Below, piece by piece: positions 45,901 through 57,225 of a stretch of 64,000 nt of DNA (position 1 is the first letter of the stretch; every line of letters starts with the position of its first letter). Position numbers and translations under genes: made by a program. The notes under the pieces were generated by a model, which saw only the letters and a list, made by a program, of their open reading frames with translations, was not told the origin of the DNA and made no database searches. The stretch spans positions 2,108,001 to 2,172,000 of the forward strand of contig MU008163.1 in assembly GCA_010909165.1 (NCBI GenBank), in the 5' to 3' direction. Source of the DNA: Anthoceros angustus. Taxonomy: Eukaryota; Streptophyta; Anthocerotopsida; Anthocerotales; Anthocerotaceae.

Positions 45901-47775
45901 TTTCAACTGGTTTCCGGTGGACCACCTCGTGGAGGACAGATTCTGTCACTGTTTGGTGAGAAACACTTGGGTGCTGGTGGAGCGTCTGGAGTGTCTCCAA
46001 ACCCAGCTTCTGGCCAGTTCCTGCAAATCTCTCCTTCAATTCTAATGCGGCAAGCTGTTCCTAGTGGAGCACCTGTCAATGCTTCTCGACGCGATCCTGT
46101 GGAGGTGGTTTCTACTTTCAGCAGGTATGTGGAAGGCATGAGTCCATCCTGCATTCCCACCAACAGGCCTGCTGGTGATGCTCCTCAGTGTAGGACTGAC
46201 ATGCTCTGCAAGCACAGAGTGCCCAACTTCCCTGTAGAGAAATGTCCAGTGTCTGCGTCTGCATCACTTGAGACAAGGAGAGAGAAATTCGAGGTACCGA
46301 AGTTGGAAGTTGTGGACTGTGACCCCATGCAACATCCAACCTCTGGACACCCAAAGTTTGGGCAGAAGTCAATGCCATGCGAAATACGTCCTGAAAGTCT
46401 GGAGGAGTCAACATTATCACTTGCGGAGAGCTTGCTCACATCCTCCCTTGCTGATATAAGGACTCGTGATGTCTGTTCTGTTGGAACTGTCCTGTCATCT
46501 GCTGGGCAAGCCCCACCAGACTTGAGGTGTGTGGAGAAATCAAGGTCAGTCGGTGTCCCCAGAAACGCTGCTTCAAGGAACATGCCTGGATCTGCTGTGC
46601 CAGTTGATACTGCAGAAAACTGCCAAGAATACTCTAGCGTCCCTTGTTCATTGGATTCTGAACATACATTTGTGGCAGTTTCTGAGGCTGCACAGGTTAC
46701 TGGAGCGGTGAACAGAGTAGATGTGGTGGAGAAAGTGATCAGCTCCTTTTACACAAGCTCAAATGGTTCTGAACTTGCAACAGACGTCTTCCAGCATCAA
46801 GCTAGAGTTTCCGAGGTTGGAGACTCTAAGGCAGACATGGCTTCTCATCACTCTAGTACTGCTGAGCTTCGGGTCTTGGGGACTATGCCCAGTAACGTGC
46901 CTCCTTTTGACATTCTTACTTCTCTCGCTGTTGTAGATATGCCTACCCCAGCCAGTAAGTCTGCAGCCCATGCTAGCGTTATCCCCAGTGTAGCTTATAG
47001 GTCGGATTTGGATACATATTTTAGTGCTTGTCCAAACTCTAGTATCTCAGCCCTAATGAAGAGCTTAAAGCTCCCTGTACCTCCGGCCCAGTATTCTGAA
47101 CCTCCCCACATCCCTACCATGACTTCTAATGCTCTGCCCTCTGTGTCTTCCAGACCAACTACTTGTGTGTCCGGACATTCCAACCTGCCTGTTGAACCTA
47201 AGGTCATTTTTGGGTCTGCAGATTTACCTGCAGCTTCCAAATTGTCATTTCTGGAGCCACATTATGTGAATGAGGTTCGTCCTGCAGTGTGTGATGTCAA
47301 TCCAAGTTCAGGCTTCCCTTTTACTCCCGCTTGTTCTCCTGTTGACATTTTAGACGCTAATTTTTTTGGTTCCAAAACTTCGGAGTCTCGCCCATCCCCC
47401 ACCTGTCAGAGTCTGCGGGGCGCATCCTCTCCCAGCTTTTCTTTCTCCCCTCCTGCCCTTTCAGATGCCCCCACCCACCTTCCGGCCGACCCCAAGGAGT
47501 CCCTTCCTCCTCCAAAGATGGTTCCCAACTTACCTCAACCCCAACTTTTGTATTCTGGGTTACCCAGGGACTGTTCCCTGCTTAAGAAGCCTGCCTCCAA
47601 GGCAGATGCTCGGAAACCACTGTGGGTCCCCTCAGGTGAAGCAGGCATGCTCATGTTACATTCAAGGAAAGAGCTGCAAACTCTTGACAGTGAAATGAAG
47701 ACTCATGGCAATGGTGCGCTGCCTTTCCAACATGACTCGAGGATTGTTTCCGACACGGCGAATCCAGCCTCTTGA
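39960..47775 (+). CDS. CHD3-type chromatin-remodelling ATPase (PICKLE-related, CHR4-like)
   Basis: CHD3 remodellers slide nucleosomes and set expression programmes; plant members (PKL, CHR4) act in development. Fifteen exons (39960-40844, 40938-41240, 41432-41496, 41606-42084, 42178-42302, 42391-42583, 42717-42805, 42913-43103, 43216-43370, 43465-43523, 43639-43734, 43905-44017, 44188-44308, 44432-44459, 44591-47775) join in phase to 2028 residues. Order: acidic/basic N-terminus with a poly-Glu run; one PHD finger (EICQVCE ... CPCCLDPPK, about 289-345); two chromodomains ([35 protein letters not shown]); SNF2 ATPase ([12 protein letters not shown] near 578, [10 protein letters not shown] near 684); helicase C ([19 protein letters not shown] near 985). 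One 3.2-kb last exon carries a ~1060-residue, mostly low-complexity tail with imperfect LF-containing repeats. The single PHD and long tail fit CHR4 better than PKL; orthology is inferred. Confidence 0.93.
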
Positions 47776-50564
47776 ACTCACTACTTTTTTTATTTGTTGC
47801 TCCCTCTATCGATGACAGATTTTTTGACGGTTGGACTGGTGCCAGCCTAGCAGAGAAATCACCCCTTATTTGTTGCGGACTTTCTAGAATTATGTACGAT
47901 GCAAAGCGAAAAAAGTACAGTAAAGAGGAATAATATTAAACTAAAGAAGAAAACACGTGAAGTAAAGAGAAAAAAAAGAAGTTAAGTCCGGTATAGAGGA
48001 AAAACAAATAAAATGAAGTAAAGAGGTCAAGAGCAGTAAAGAGTTACGTGATGAGGAAAAGGTAGGAGGAGATAAAACTAAAACCCATTTTTCATGGAAG
48101 TCAACAATCCCGACAGATTAGGCTCGCTGGCCAAGGTGACAGGCCTCGAGTCTGGTATCCCAGATTTCTTCTCTTCTAAACCTGATCGTTGCACAACAGC
48201 CCAAGTTGAACTCGTTGCTGTTATTTGACAGAGATGGGCGTTGAGAAGACAGGGAGGATCCGAAACTCGTTGCCTCATTTAACGTCGTGAGCCTGTCAAT
48301 GCCATAGAGGCCAAATAGACAGTAAGATAACGGACATGCCCGTGCGACTGTGATGCTGGCTTCGCAGCACGACAGGCGAAGCCAAATGGGGAGGTTAAGA
48401 AATATGCTAACCCAAACCCGTTCCATGAGTTTGTCTCCTGAGTCCTCAGGGCGTTCTGAGGTCAGGATCTGGAGCTTGCTTCGAAGTAAGTATGAAAACT
48501 CGACAAACTTGACAACTTCCTAGCCTGTGAAGCACTCACTGTGTGTACTTCCAGATCCAGCTCTCCCACCAAGCAGTGCAACGAGAATTTCAGGATACAG
48601 GTACAAGCCTTCGTAGCATTGAAAAGACTCAGAGGGGAGATCACAGCTGAGATTAACCTCACACAGCGGACATTGCTTGCTTCAAGAAAGGTTTAAGTTA
48701 CGTCATACAAACCTCCAATGAAACGTGATCCCACACAAGAGACGTGTGTTACACCATAAAATGGAATCTCGACGCATCCAGAGCATTTGATGGACTCTAC
48801 ACGTAGCCTGGAGGGTGTCCACCTACATATGTAGGTTCATGCCATCAGAAAATGCAATTAGATTTCAGAACTCGAATGCACGACAGTCATTACTACATAG
48901 CGTCCACTTTTAGATGTTTCTTTTGGTTTTGTTGTAGAAGCGGAGGAACGCTGCATCACTCTCCCGCCTACCCCGGCCCCCGCCCTTGCCCTTGCCCTTA
49001 CACGCCAAGATGGTGGCCAATGCCATATGGCAAAGGGCTGACCCGGAGGACAGGGCCAACGACCTGAAGCTACAGCACAAACAAACCAACCACAACTTCA
49101 TGTCCGATCCAGCCCGAGTGGGGCCAACAAGGCCAGAAGAACCCGCGGTAGAAGAGTTCCAGCCACAGAGGATAACCGTAGAAACGTCAGACGAAGATTC
49201 TCCAACAGAATCGCGAAGCTCAACAGGGACAGTCTAGACAGAAGTCTGCGGGGATCTCCCGAGGGAACAGATCCTCAAGTTCCCAATATCGATGTGGCAA
49301 GTTGGCAACTATTTACCGAGACATGTCGGTGAACCTACACAAATTCCTCGAGCCAGGGTCACATACCTGGGCGAGGGAATCTGTGGATGGACACTGTGGT
49401 CTCAGCACACCAGGCTGTCACTATATTCTGTCATATTTTATACAAGCGCTTGGCCCTCACCATTTCACCTTGTGTTAAAACGAGGTGGAGATGATATATT
49501 TTCTATATCTCAGTCACATGTATTATTTTGCCTATAGAAGGGGCACCATCTTTGTACACCTCAGGCTAGCCATGATCAGACCATCCACTACCGACATGAG
49601 CAAGTCATACAAACATGCCATAGTGCAACAATCCAGCATCCCACGAGCAGATACAAACATGCCACAATGCAATAGTTCAGCATCCCACCATAGCATAAAC
49701 AAACTAGTGATAGTGGACAATGTTTGCTACTAAGATTCCATGACTCTCAACCTCTCAGCTAGTGATAGTGGACAATGTTTGCTACTAAGAGTCAATGACT
49801 CTCAACCTCTCTAAAAACAGACACTAGGAATGAATGTGTACGCATCACATGCCATCCACTACAGGGCAGCATACTCACATGCCACCCACTAAAGGGTGAT
49901 GTACTCACATGCCATCCACTACAAAACAAAGATATTGGTAAACCTATAGATTAACTCAAAGTTGCACATGCGGTAAGCACTTATAATTTGCTCATCTAAC
50001 GCATGCTACAAACTTGCACCTCTCCCACTTATGTGACCCAATATAGAACTCCCATACTCTGGAGAATGTAACAATGAAAAAGAAACGCCTACCATTGGCC
50101 AACATTATGTTCTCTATAAACGACATATTGATCAACATCGCAATTTTTTCCATCATTCATAGTGTCATTTCAACACACAAAACTAATAAAGCCTAAGGCG
50201 AGACCAGCCAATGACCTTTTGTTCATATATTGGTGTAAGAATACAATGAAGCATAGATAGCACCACCGGCTAAATGACCAAAAATGACAACCAAATGACT
50301 AAAGAGCTAAAGATGACAACTAAATGACCAAAGAGCTAAATGTGGCTCAAGGTCTCAAACACTTAGTGTAGGGACATACTCTCAAATGTATCCTTCATGT
50401 TTTATTTTTTCAATATCTTATATAAGTAGTTGAAATTTTTATAATAATCAAAAAAATATTGAATACCATATTTAAACTATATGGTAGCACAATATGAAAA
50501 GAACATTAAAGTCAATAAACTTTCACAACTATTGTTATCTAGAGTCTTATTAACCTATATTTGG
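47776..50564. other. Intergenic region with small repeats
   Basis: After the CHD3 stop there is an A/G-rich tract (about 47880-48070), probably 3' flank. Plus-strand 48986-49237 is an 83-codon open frame (VANAIWQRADPEDRANDL ... TVETSDEDSPTESRSSTG) with protein-like composition but no known domain. A 55-bp duplication lies at 49704-49812 (CTAGTGATAGTGGACAATGT twice), and a roughly 35-bp motif ACTCACATGCCATCCACTAC recurs at 49850-49925. The rest is AT-rich and featureless. Confidence 0.45.
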
Positions 50565-51110
50565 TTAGATTTGATTAGAACGAGTAGACCAAAATGGGAG
50601 AGGAGTCCATGACCCGAATATGTAACCCCCACATAAAAGGTGAGCATACCCGCTTCCATATGTTTCGTCTTCGGATACTTGAAGTTCACAATGCATTGTT
50701 TTTGTCATAAAATTGGAGATCTCGACTTTCCATATATTAGGAACGGTGTCGCTTGAGATCAACATAGTTCCACCTTGCAATAATTCAAGCCTACAATTAC
50801 GGGTATCTTTGTATCCAAATGCAAAAGGAACAGTGGAACTCCATAAGGCATATTCTGGACCGTAATCTATTCTGAAAAGCAAAAGTTTGCAAGATCTTTC
50901 ATCCATCAGCAAACGATACAAGCCTTGTGGTTGAGATTGCAAATACTCATTAGGTCTCAATATTCTTCCTACTTCAAGGTTATTTTTAATTGTATACGCT
51001 GAAGGAAAGACCAACATAGATATAAGTAAGAAAGATATTATCTTAGACAGAGGTAAGTGATATAAGGTGCAACGATGTTGTGATAAGCTTTTATGTGATG
51101 ACGTATTCAT
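50565..51110 (-). CDS. Secreted bulb-type (G-type) lectin-like protein
   Basis: A single-exon frame of 181 residues starting at an ATG. Residues about 20-42 form a hydrophobic signal peptide (KIISFLLISMLVFPSAYT). The mature part resembles one B_lectin domain: VGRILRPNEYLQSQPQGLYR, then KLLLF (beta strand position of the QDN-VY motif), YALWSSTV, CRLELLQGGTMLI, IWKVEISN. The canonical mannose-binding QxDxNxVxY is not preserved (CKLLLF and LLQGGTMLIS at the expected places), so sugar binding is doubtful. Three cysteines lie in the domain and two near the end. It stands alone in AT-rich sequence between repeat clusters. A lectin-like identity is inferred from pattern; it could be a recently orphaned gene. 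Confidence 0.55.
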   Translation of the reverse strand: MNTSSHKSLSQHRCTLYHLPLSKIISFLLISMLVFPSAYTIKNNLEVGRILRPNEYLQSQPQGLYRLLMDERSCKLLLFRIDYGPEYALWSSTVPFAFGYKDTRNCRLELLQGGTMLISSDTVPNIWKVEISNFMTKTMHCELQVSEDETYGSGYAHLLCGGYIFGSWTPLPFWSTRSNQI

Positions 51111-52540
51111 TAATATAATAACAAGATATAATAATTTTAAGAACGCGTCAATAAATGCTGCATAGGACTATCCATAAAGGTTTCAAAAGATGCACATTGG
51201 ACTTATGGAATACGCTCATACTCCACAAAATTTTCTATTTAAACCCTTCAATAACTAGATTCTTGTTACTAGTTCATTGCTTATGAAGGAGATGATATTT
51301 AAAGTATTATTATAATTTAAACTGTTATAGAATGTATAAAGTTGTTGAACCAAGTCATATGTCAAATATTGAAGCTTTCAATTCACATTGACCTGTAGAC
51401 CTTCTAGAATAAAAAGTCTTTCATGAGGAATAGATGTTGAACTAAAGTACAATTATTACAACTATTTGTCATCGTCATCATCTCAAGATTCTGAATTTCT
51501 GATAACTAGTTCAATGCATATAGTTTATGGTTGCAAATAAGTAAATTTTTAGTTAAAAATGAAGTAAGATATTTATTTAAATTAAATTTCCAAGAAGTCA
51601 TGCATGCTTTTGAAGACTCTTGAGCGTGGGTGTAGAAACTCTTGATGTGCTCATTGGTGCATGCCTCCTTATTACCAAAAGTTTCCATGGGATGCTACTT
51701 ATAAATGGCATAATCAAGAGAAAACATACAAAGGATAAGGCAGTTTACCGAAGTCATGGACATGAGCCTTTATTGACATCATGAATATGAGCCTTTGTCA
51801 AAGTCATGAGCACGATCGTTCATTAAAGTCGAGAAATTTTATAACATAAAAGCTATATAATACACTAGTTATACAATACACTAAAAACTGGTTAAAGTTA
51901 ATACCATTACAATTGCGTGCCTCTTTGATAATCTAGGTTTTTGTAATGTGTGAAGCTAAAGAGATTTTGTGATTACTTTCCACGCATGAAGAAGTAGCGA
52001 GGACTTCAACCCCATATTCCAATTTGCAAATGAAAGAATGAAAGGCCACATACATGTTCTAATTTGCAAATTAAAGAATGAAAGACCCCATACATATTCT
52101 GATTTGCAAATTAAAGAATGAAAGACCCCATACATATTCTGATTTGCAAATAAAAGAATGAAAGGTTGATATCATTTTCGGTAAAGCAACATCCGCATAA
52201 CACATGCAACTACTACAATGAATGCAAAAACGTCTTAACCCCAAAAGGATTGAGCTGGCTATTTTCATGGAAAATAGGCTGGACTTGTTTTTGATTTATC
52301 ACAAGCATTCTGATGTTCCTTTAAACGTGAGAAAATGCAAGCATACCAAGCTCTGAGCTGTGCATCCAATGAGTCCACTCCCACCGCGATCAGATCATTG
52401 TACATCCCAGAGTGGTGTGAGAAACCTTGGAGAGTTTCTTGATCTCTTGGTGCTTTTAGCTCAGTTTGTCATGGTCACATAAGCAAATAGTGGCATAAGC
52501 ATATACTGTTAGATGTGCGTTGGCAAGCTTTATCTAATAC
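51111..52540. other. AT-rich intergenic region
   Basis: No gene seen. A short duplicated phrase about catgag-type text occurs near 51755-51830 (TCATGGACATGAGCCTTTAT and TCATGAATATGAGCCTTTGT). A four-copy 40-bp repeat at 52021-52165 is listed separately. Confidence 0.5.
52021..52165. repeat. 40-bp tandem repeat, about 3.6 copies
   Basis: Copies begin at 52021, 52061, 52101 and 52141 with A/GATTTGCAAAT(T/G)AAAGAATG followed by AAAGACCCCATACATATTCT. The third and fourth are almost identical; the first is more diverged, as expected if the array grew rightwards. Confidence 0.88.
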
Positions 52541-52990
52541 GCTCTAATCGGAAGAGAGTGCGAGAAATTTGGGCCACGATTGTCTGATGAACATTAAGAC
52601 ATCCATTAGGCATGAAACCGCGCAAAATGCAGCAAAGTGTCCATGGGTTTCGATATCCCATGATTTGGCTACCGACCTACGGGGACTGCGTCTCTTTTAT
52701 GTGCACGACCAAGCGGTAGCGATCGCTCACATGGCACCTAGTGGCCATGGCTGCCTTCTTCGCTCTAATCGGAAGAGCGCGAAATTTGGGCCTGATTGTC
52801 GATGAACATTAAGACATCCATTAGGCATGAAACCGCGCAAAATGCAGCAAAGTGTCCATGGGTTTCGATATCCCATGATTTGGCTACCGACCTACGGGGA
52901 CTGCGTCTCTTTTATGTGCACGACCAAACAGGCGCGATCTGCCGGCCCTCCACATGGCACAACCCTAGTGGCCATGGCTGCCTTCTTGCG
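52541..52990. repeat. About 221-bp segment duplicated in tandem
   Basis: The unit starting GCTCTAATCGGAAGAG at 52541 starts again at 52762. Both contain GATGAACATTAAGACATCCA, TTAGGCATGAAACCGCGCAA, CCATGGGTTTCGATATCCCA and CTACGGGGACTGCGTCTCTT in the same order with few differences. The second unit has a short insertion near 52930-52960. It runs straight into a SINE copy on the right. An open frame of about 75 codons exists in each unit but nothing shows that it is expressed. Confidence 0.88.
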
Positions 52991-52999
52991 CTCTACAAT

Positions 53000-53264
53000 A
53001 ATCCCCAGCTCATGTCCAAACGGCTTAGGCGAAATGGATACAAAAATCCCCAGCTCATGTCCAAATGGCTTAGGCGAAATGGACACATATTTATAAGAAC
53101 GTTATTATTAAACATCTTGCGCTTAGATTGATACTTAGATGGGGTGCCTAAAGGAAGTGGATGCCCTTGGTGTAAGTAGCTTGGGCACACCATGGAACAA
53201 ATTTTTAAATACCATGATAGAAAATTCTGTCCAAGTGGACTAAAATATATTCTTCTTCTTCTTC
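53000..53264 (+). mobile_element. 5'-truncated SINE copy
   Basis: The body in plus orientation: GGACACATATTTATAAGAAC, GATGGGGTGCCTAAAGGAAG, TGGATGCCCTTGGTGTAAGT, ending in a (TTC)5 tail. The tRNA head is missing. Its 5' part (CCCAGCTCATGTCCAAA with GGCTTAGGCGAAATGGA) is present twice in tandem at about 53003-53088. Confidence 0.8.
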
Positions 53265-55197
53265 TGGATACCACCTACTGCGTGCTGCGTCACCAACGGG
53301 CACCCCTTCCTCGGTCACCTGCAACCTGCACGGAAGAGGTCACCAAAAGAAGCCGTTCTCGTCTTGGTAGAGAGATGAAAAAACACCGGCAAGTGACTGT
53401 CAACGGCAAGTTAGAGGGAGGGGAAACGAATGTGCGCACCGGGGGGCCGCTCTAGATACCGTGGCAAGACCGCATCCAGGGCACGACAGCCTGCGCGGTA
53501 CAAGCGGGGCCTCGAAAGGAATGCGGCTTACCAGCCCGGCCATGGAGCTAGACCATGGAGCCCGAACTTCTTTCAGCATTGTGATTCTTTGTAGCAATTG
53601 CTGGCCAAATTTTTAGACAAGTGGGTGGACAGATACAGAATGAAGATACAGAATGACAGATACACAACACTGCACACTAACATAGGAGATAGGTCTCCTG
53701 TCGTCAAATTTGCTAAATCCCTTAAAGTAGCCCAGAAACGCTCAATTTGAACTCCCCAGTGCTTGTGGTAACAAATGTTGAGGGCTATAGAGGAATTGAA
53801 TCCGCTCAGCTTTAGCGAACTGCATACTATCAGCCACGACAGAAATCCGATTTAAATTTGGATTGTGGAGCCCCGAAGAGCTCAGCCCAAAAAGTAGACT
53901 AAGCCGCTTTTGTGTCCCGCGCACGGTATTCTTTAGTAAAAGGCGAAAGAATAGTTCGCTTTGCGCTGAACACGCGGCACATGATTTTTAAGGCTGGGGA
54001 TGCTAGTTCAAGTAGGGTAAAAAGAGCTACGCAGGTCTTCTGAATGATATGGGGTATACCTGACAAGCCAATCAGGACTTCGTTGTTGTTCTCCCTTTTA
54101 TCGTGAGATTCCTGTGGAGGCAGATAAGGAGATGCGCTCGCTCAAGAGCCGACTCTTCACGTTTCGGTCACAAATAGCACCGAGCTTGCCAATACTTTCT
54201 CTGTCCATTCTTCTCTTTACAAGAGATAGCGGGCCGTACCACAATAGAGAAGAGGCGAGCAATACGACCAGATGATGCTAGAAATGGGAACATGCGTTCT
54301 TGTTCTACTATAGCACATGGGGGGTTTAGAGCGGTCTCATCTCCTCCAGCTGCGATCCTAAACTCTCCAGCAAGTCAATGAGTTGCCTATGCCGTGGACT
54401 CTGGCAGACTCCGACCACGAAAATGTGTATTTGGTGGTCATGCTCGATCCGACTCAGCCCTCAGCCCGGGCTTCTTCCATGCGCCTTGTTTTCGTCTCAG
54501 GCTGTGCTCCTCCCATGCATGATCCAGCAAACCAGCACCAGCTTAAATGTGAACACAATCTACAGCAGAAAGTTTCGGCTGAAGATGCACCGCATGAGTG
54601 AAGGCATGTGGCAGTCCATCCCAGTCAGCGGAATTGGAGCACGCTGAGTGATGAAAGCGTGCTGAGAACCGTCGATCGAGCTGCATGCAGAAGGAGCTCC
54701 CTTGCAGGCATCCTCGCAAAGAATCAGCTGTCCTGGAAGACAAACTGGCAGAGACAGAATTGGTGGAATACGCAGGCGGGCAGTTGCTTCTGGACGGGGC
54801 AAGGGCAACCTGAATTCCAGCTTCAAGCGCGATCGGTAAAGATGACACAGCACACAAATGCGACTGGTACAATTGACCTACAGGAGGAAGAAGGCGCGAG
54901 ATGTGTCCAACACCTCCTGCCATTGTGGGCAAATGAACCACAGGATTCACCAGGGATTCTACCGAAGCGGGCGCTTCACAAACCCAACACAGGCTCGCCT
55001 TGTCTCCACTCAATTGAGCGACGGGGAAAGGACTGTACAGCAGAAGAGAGCACAAAATGTCCGTGCAACCAATATCATCGTTAGACACTTGAGGAATCCG
55101 CAGCCAGTTTACCTGGCATCAAAGAATTATTTGTACAACTCAGTTCAGCCAATGTCTCTCATGTAAAGTAGGAAACAGCTCCGAGGCCGGGTTGCAA
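53265..55197. other. Region with unassigned coding-like pieces
   Basis: No complete gene can be built. On the plus strand, 54383-54601 is open (MPMPWTLADSDHENVYLVVM, then LDPTQPSARASSMRLVFVSG). Another frame near 54690-54815 reads KESAVLEDKLAETELVEYAG, and a third (54858-55166) reads FYRSGRFTNPTQARLVSTQL and ends just before the CPP1 gene. The pieces have natural-looking composition and lie in order on one strand, so they may be exons or remnants of one unrecognised gene. The part 53270-54370 shows nothing. Confidence 0.25.
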
Positions 55198-56188
55198 CTA
55201 CTTCAAATAAGTAGAGCCGCAAAACAGAAACACATAGGAAATAAGAGAGCTGACGAGTTCAATTCCCCATGACCCAGGGAGAACTTGCGCTGGTAGGATG
55301 GGCCATACGAGCGTGCTTATGAGCCAGCTTCCGATAAGAACAACAAATCTGCATAAACCCACTCCAGAGGTGTTAATAAGGACGTATGCAAGTAAGGAAC
55401 GAGAAAGACGTACGTAGGGTAAGATCGGTTCCACACACCCCAGCACACCAGCTTTCCACGGCTTCTTTAGCCGTTCGTTTAAGAAGTAAAGTGACGACAA
55501 AAAGGACAGGAGAACCTGCAGCCATGAAGCCAACGGGAAGCAAACATAAGCCCAGAGCACTGATAAAGCCAAGGAGCAGGTAAGCCGAAGCTGAAATGAG
55601 TGACACACCTGGAAAGCTGGACCCTTGGGCGTTTTGTCAAAACCAGTCCAAATGGCCAACATTGCAAAACATGCCGCACGCGTCAGAATTCTTTTCTGCG
55701 AAGGCACCTCGATCCTGTTGGAAAGGAACTGCATCCACTTGGGTGGTTGCACGAGCTTCTTGACTTGGCCCGGTTTCGCCCTTTTCCGTTGCTTCAAACT
55801 GTCCATGAAGATTCTGTCATACGCTGATTCAATGGCATTCTTACTCTCCGGATGCTCTCCATAGAGAGAAATCAGATAGCTACGTGCGTCTTGAACCTCC
55901 TCCAACGAGGCCTCCTTGCTGACACCCAGCCTCTTGTGTGGATCACGCACGTTGATCCTCGGAAACACCGGATAACCTGGCCAAGCCGGTACAACCACTT
56001 CACCTCAACAACCCTTGCCTGCCTCGCTTCAAATGGAAAGCAAACCACACCATCACGCCACCACTCACCACCGTATCCCAATCCAGAAGCCCCCTCTGCG
56101 CGCACGACCCCGTGTCCCCTCCTCTGATCGCTCCAATCCAAGACCCTGGTCGAGGCACATTCTTGATGCAACCACCTGGCGCAGACAT
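55198..56188 (-). CDS. CPP1: CPP1-type J-like plastid membrane protein (chaperone-like protein of POR1)
   Basis: CPP1 stabilises protochlorophyllide oxidoreductase in plastids and is essential for chlorophyll formation. I place exons at 56188-56062, 56003-55609, 55515-55439 and 55348-55198, in phase for 249 residues (Arabidopsis CPP1 258). Family signature: YPVFPRINVRDPHKRLGVSK, then a J-like helical region without the HPD tripeptide (EEVQDARSYLISLYGEH ... AIESAYDRIFMDSLKQRKRA), GPAFQ, LYFLNERLKKPWKAGVLG, and a C-terminal membrane part ending SSLISYVFLFCGSTYLK. Three or four hydrophobic segments anchor it. The first exon is the weakest part: the start MSAPGGCIKNVPRPGSWIG was chosen because it is the only ATG frame that splices in phase, and no other ATG could be connected. 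Confidence 0.85.
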
Positions 56189-56737
56189 CCGCACCTCAGC
56201 GGAGAAAGCGAAGCGCACACACAATGCTGCAAAGCGCACGGAATTTCATTTCTCACCTGCCTGGTTGGAATCGCAGACTCACCGCCGACTGTCTACCACG
56301 CCCCAGATCTGGCTTCCATCTCGACTGCTGCTGCCAATCTCCCAACCCGGACCAGCTGCAGGCGGGAGCTGAAGCCGTACACATCATCCTAAAACCCCTC
56401 AAAAACCACGTACAAAAATTCCACCCTACAGCGCAGCTCCCACGCCCATCTGCGCAAACCCCAGTGCATCGATTGCGCCGGCAGCCACAAGTGCATCAAA
56501 CTACGCTCCAATTCGCCATCTCCGCTGCATCTGATCCTCGCCAAACAATCCTTCCGGTTCGTCTCCGTCGCAAGTTTCGCGCACGAACCCTAAACTGTGC
56601 ACCTCTCTTTTTTTCGATAAAATAATTTATACTGGTTCTTTCGTCACGGCTTACGCTGAGACCGTCAGTCTTCATCGACAAAACGACTACCAATTCTGAC
56701 TCTTTCACGCGTTAAGATTGGAGAAGGCATGTACAGT
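56189..56737. other. Upstream region of the CPP1 gene
   Basis: Probably promoter and 5' leader; C-rich near 56400-56560. No other feature seen. If the CPP1 start is wrong, an additional first exon would lie here. Confidence 0.4.
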
Positions 56738-57031
56738 GAAGAAGAAGAAGAATTTTATTGAAGTCCACTCATGACGGATTTCCATAACGGGACTTGGTAC
56801 TTAACAACTTGTACCATGGTGTGTCTAAGCTACTTGCACCAAGGGCATCCACTTCCTTTAGGCACCCCATTTAAGTACGATCTGAGCTCAGCATGCTTAA
56901 TCACGGGGTTCTTATAAATGTGTGTCCATTTGGCTTAAGCCATTTGGACACACATTTTGGCAGTGAGCGTGGATCGAATACGCGACCTTCAGATCTTCTG
57001 TCTGACGCTCTCCTAACTTAGTTCGGTGAGC
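56738..57031 (-). mobile_element. Full-length SINE with a tRNA-Phe-derived head and (TTC)n tail
   Basis: Read on the minus strand, the element starts near 57031 with a head that follows plant tRNA-Phe(GAA): GGAGAGCGTCAGACAGAAGA (A-box side and anticodon arm), ATCTGAAGGTCGCGTATTCG (B-box region) and ATCCACGCTCACTGC. From the AGTT before GGAGAG to the CTCACTGC end, I count about four differences from the remembered tRNA. The body follows: near-palindrome TGTGTCCAAATGGC/GCC(A)AATGGACACA, GATTAAGCATGCTGAGCTCA, GGGGTGCCTAAAGGAAGTGG, ATGCCCTTGGTGCAAGTAGC, then ATAAAATTCTTCTTCTTCTT. Pol III internal promoter boxes and tRNA origin define a SINE. No convincing target-site duplication was found. Confidence 0.88.
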
Positions 57032-57087
57032 AGTGGGGAGGATTAAAAAGTTTTACATCTTGTGGCAATGATAGAGGATACTTAGTA

Positions 57088-57225
57088 AGAAGAAGTATTT
57101 CAAAGTCCACTAAGGATGAAATTTCCTTCATGGGATTGATATGACAAAAATACATAAAAGCAGAATAAGTATATTGAAGTCCACTAAGGATGGAATTTTC
57201 TTTATGAGATTGATATGATAAAAAT
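57088..57225 (-). mobile_element. Two short SINE tail fragments
   Basis: 57088-57145 and 57168-57225 each carry AAGTCCACTAAGGATG followed by a degraded TTTCC-TTCATGGGATTGATATGA, the last 55-60 bases of the SINE in minus orientation. They are severe 5' truncations or two pieces of one duplicated copy. Confidence 0.65.
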
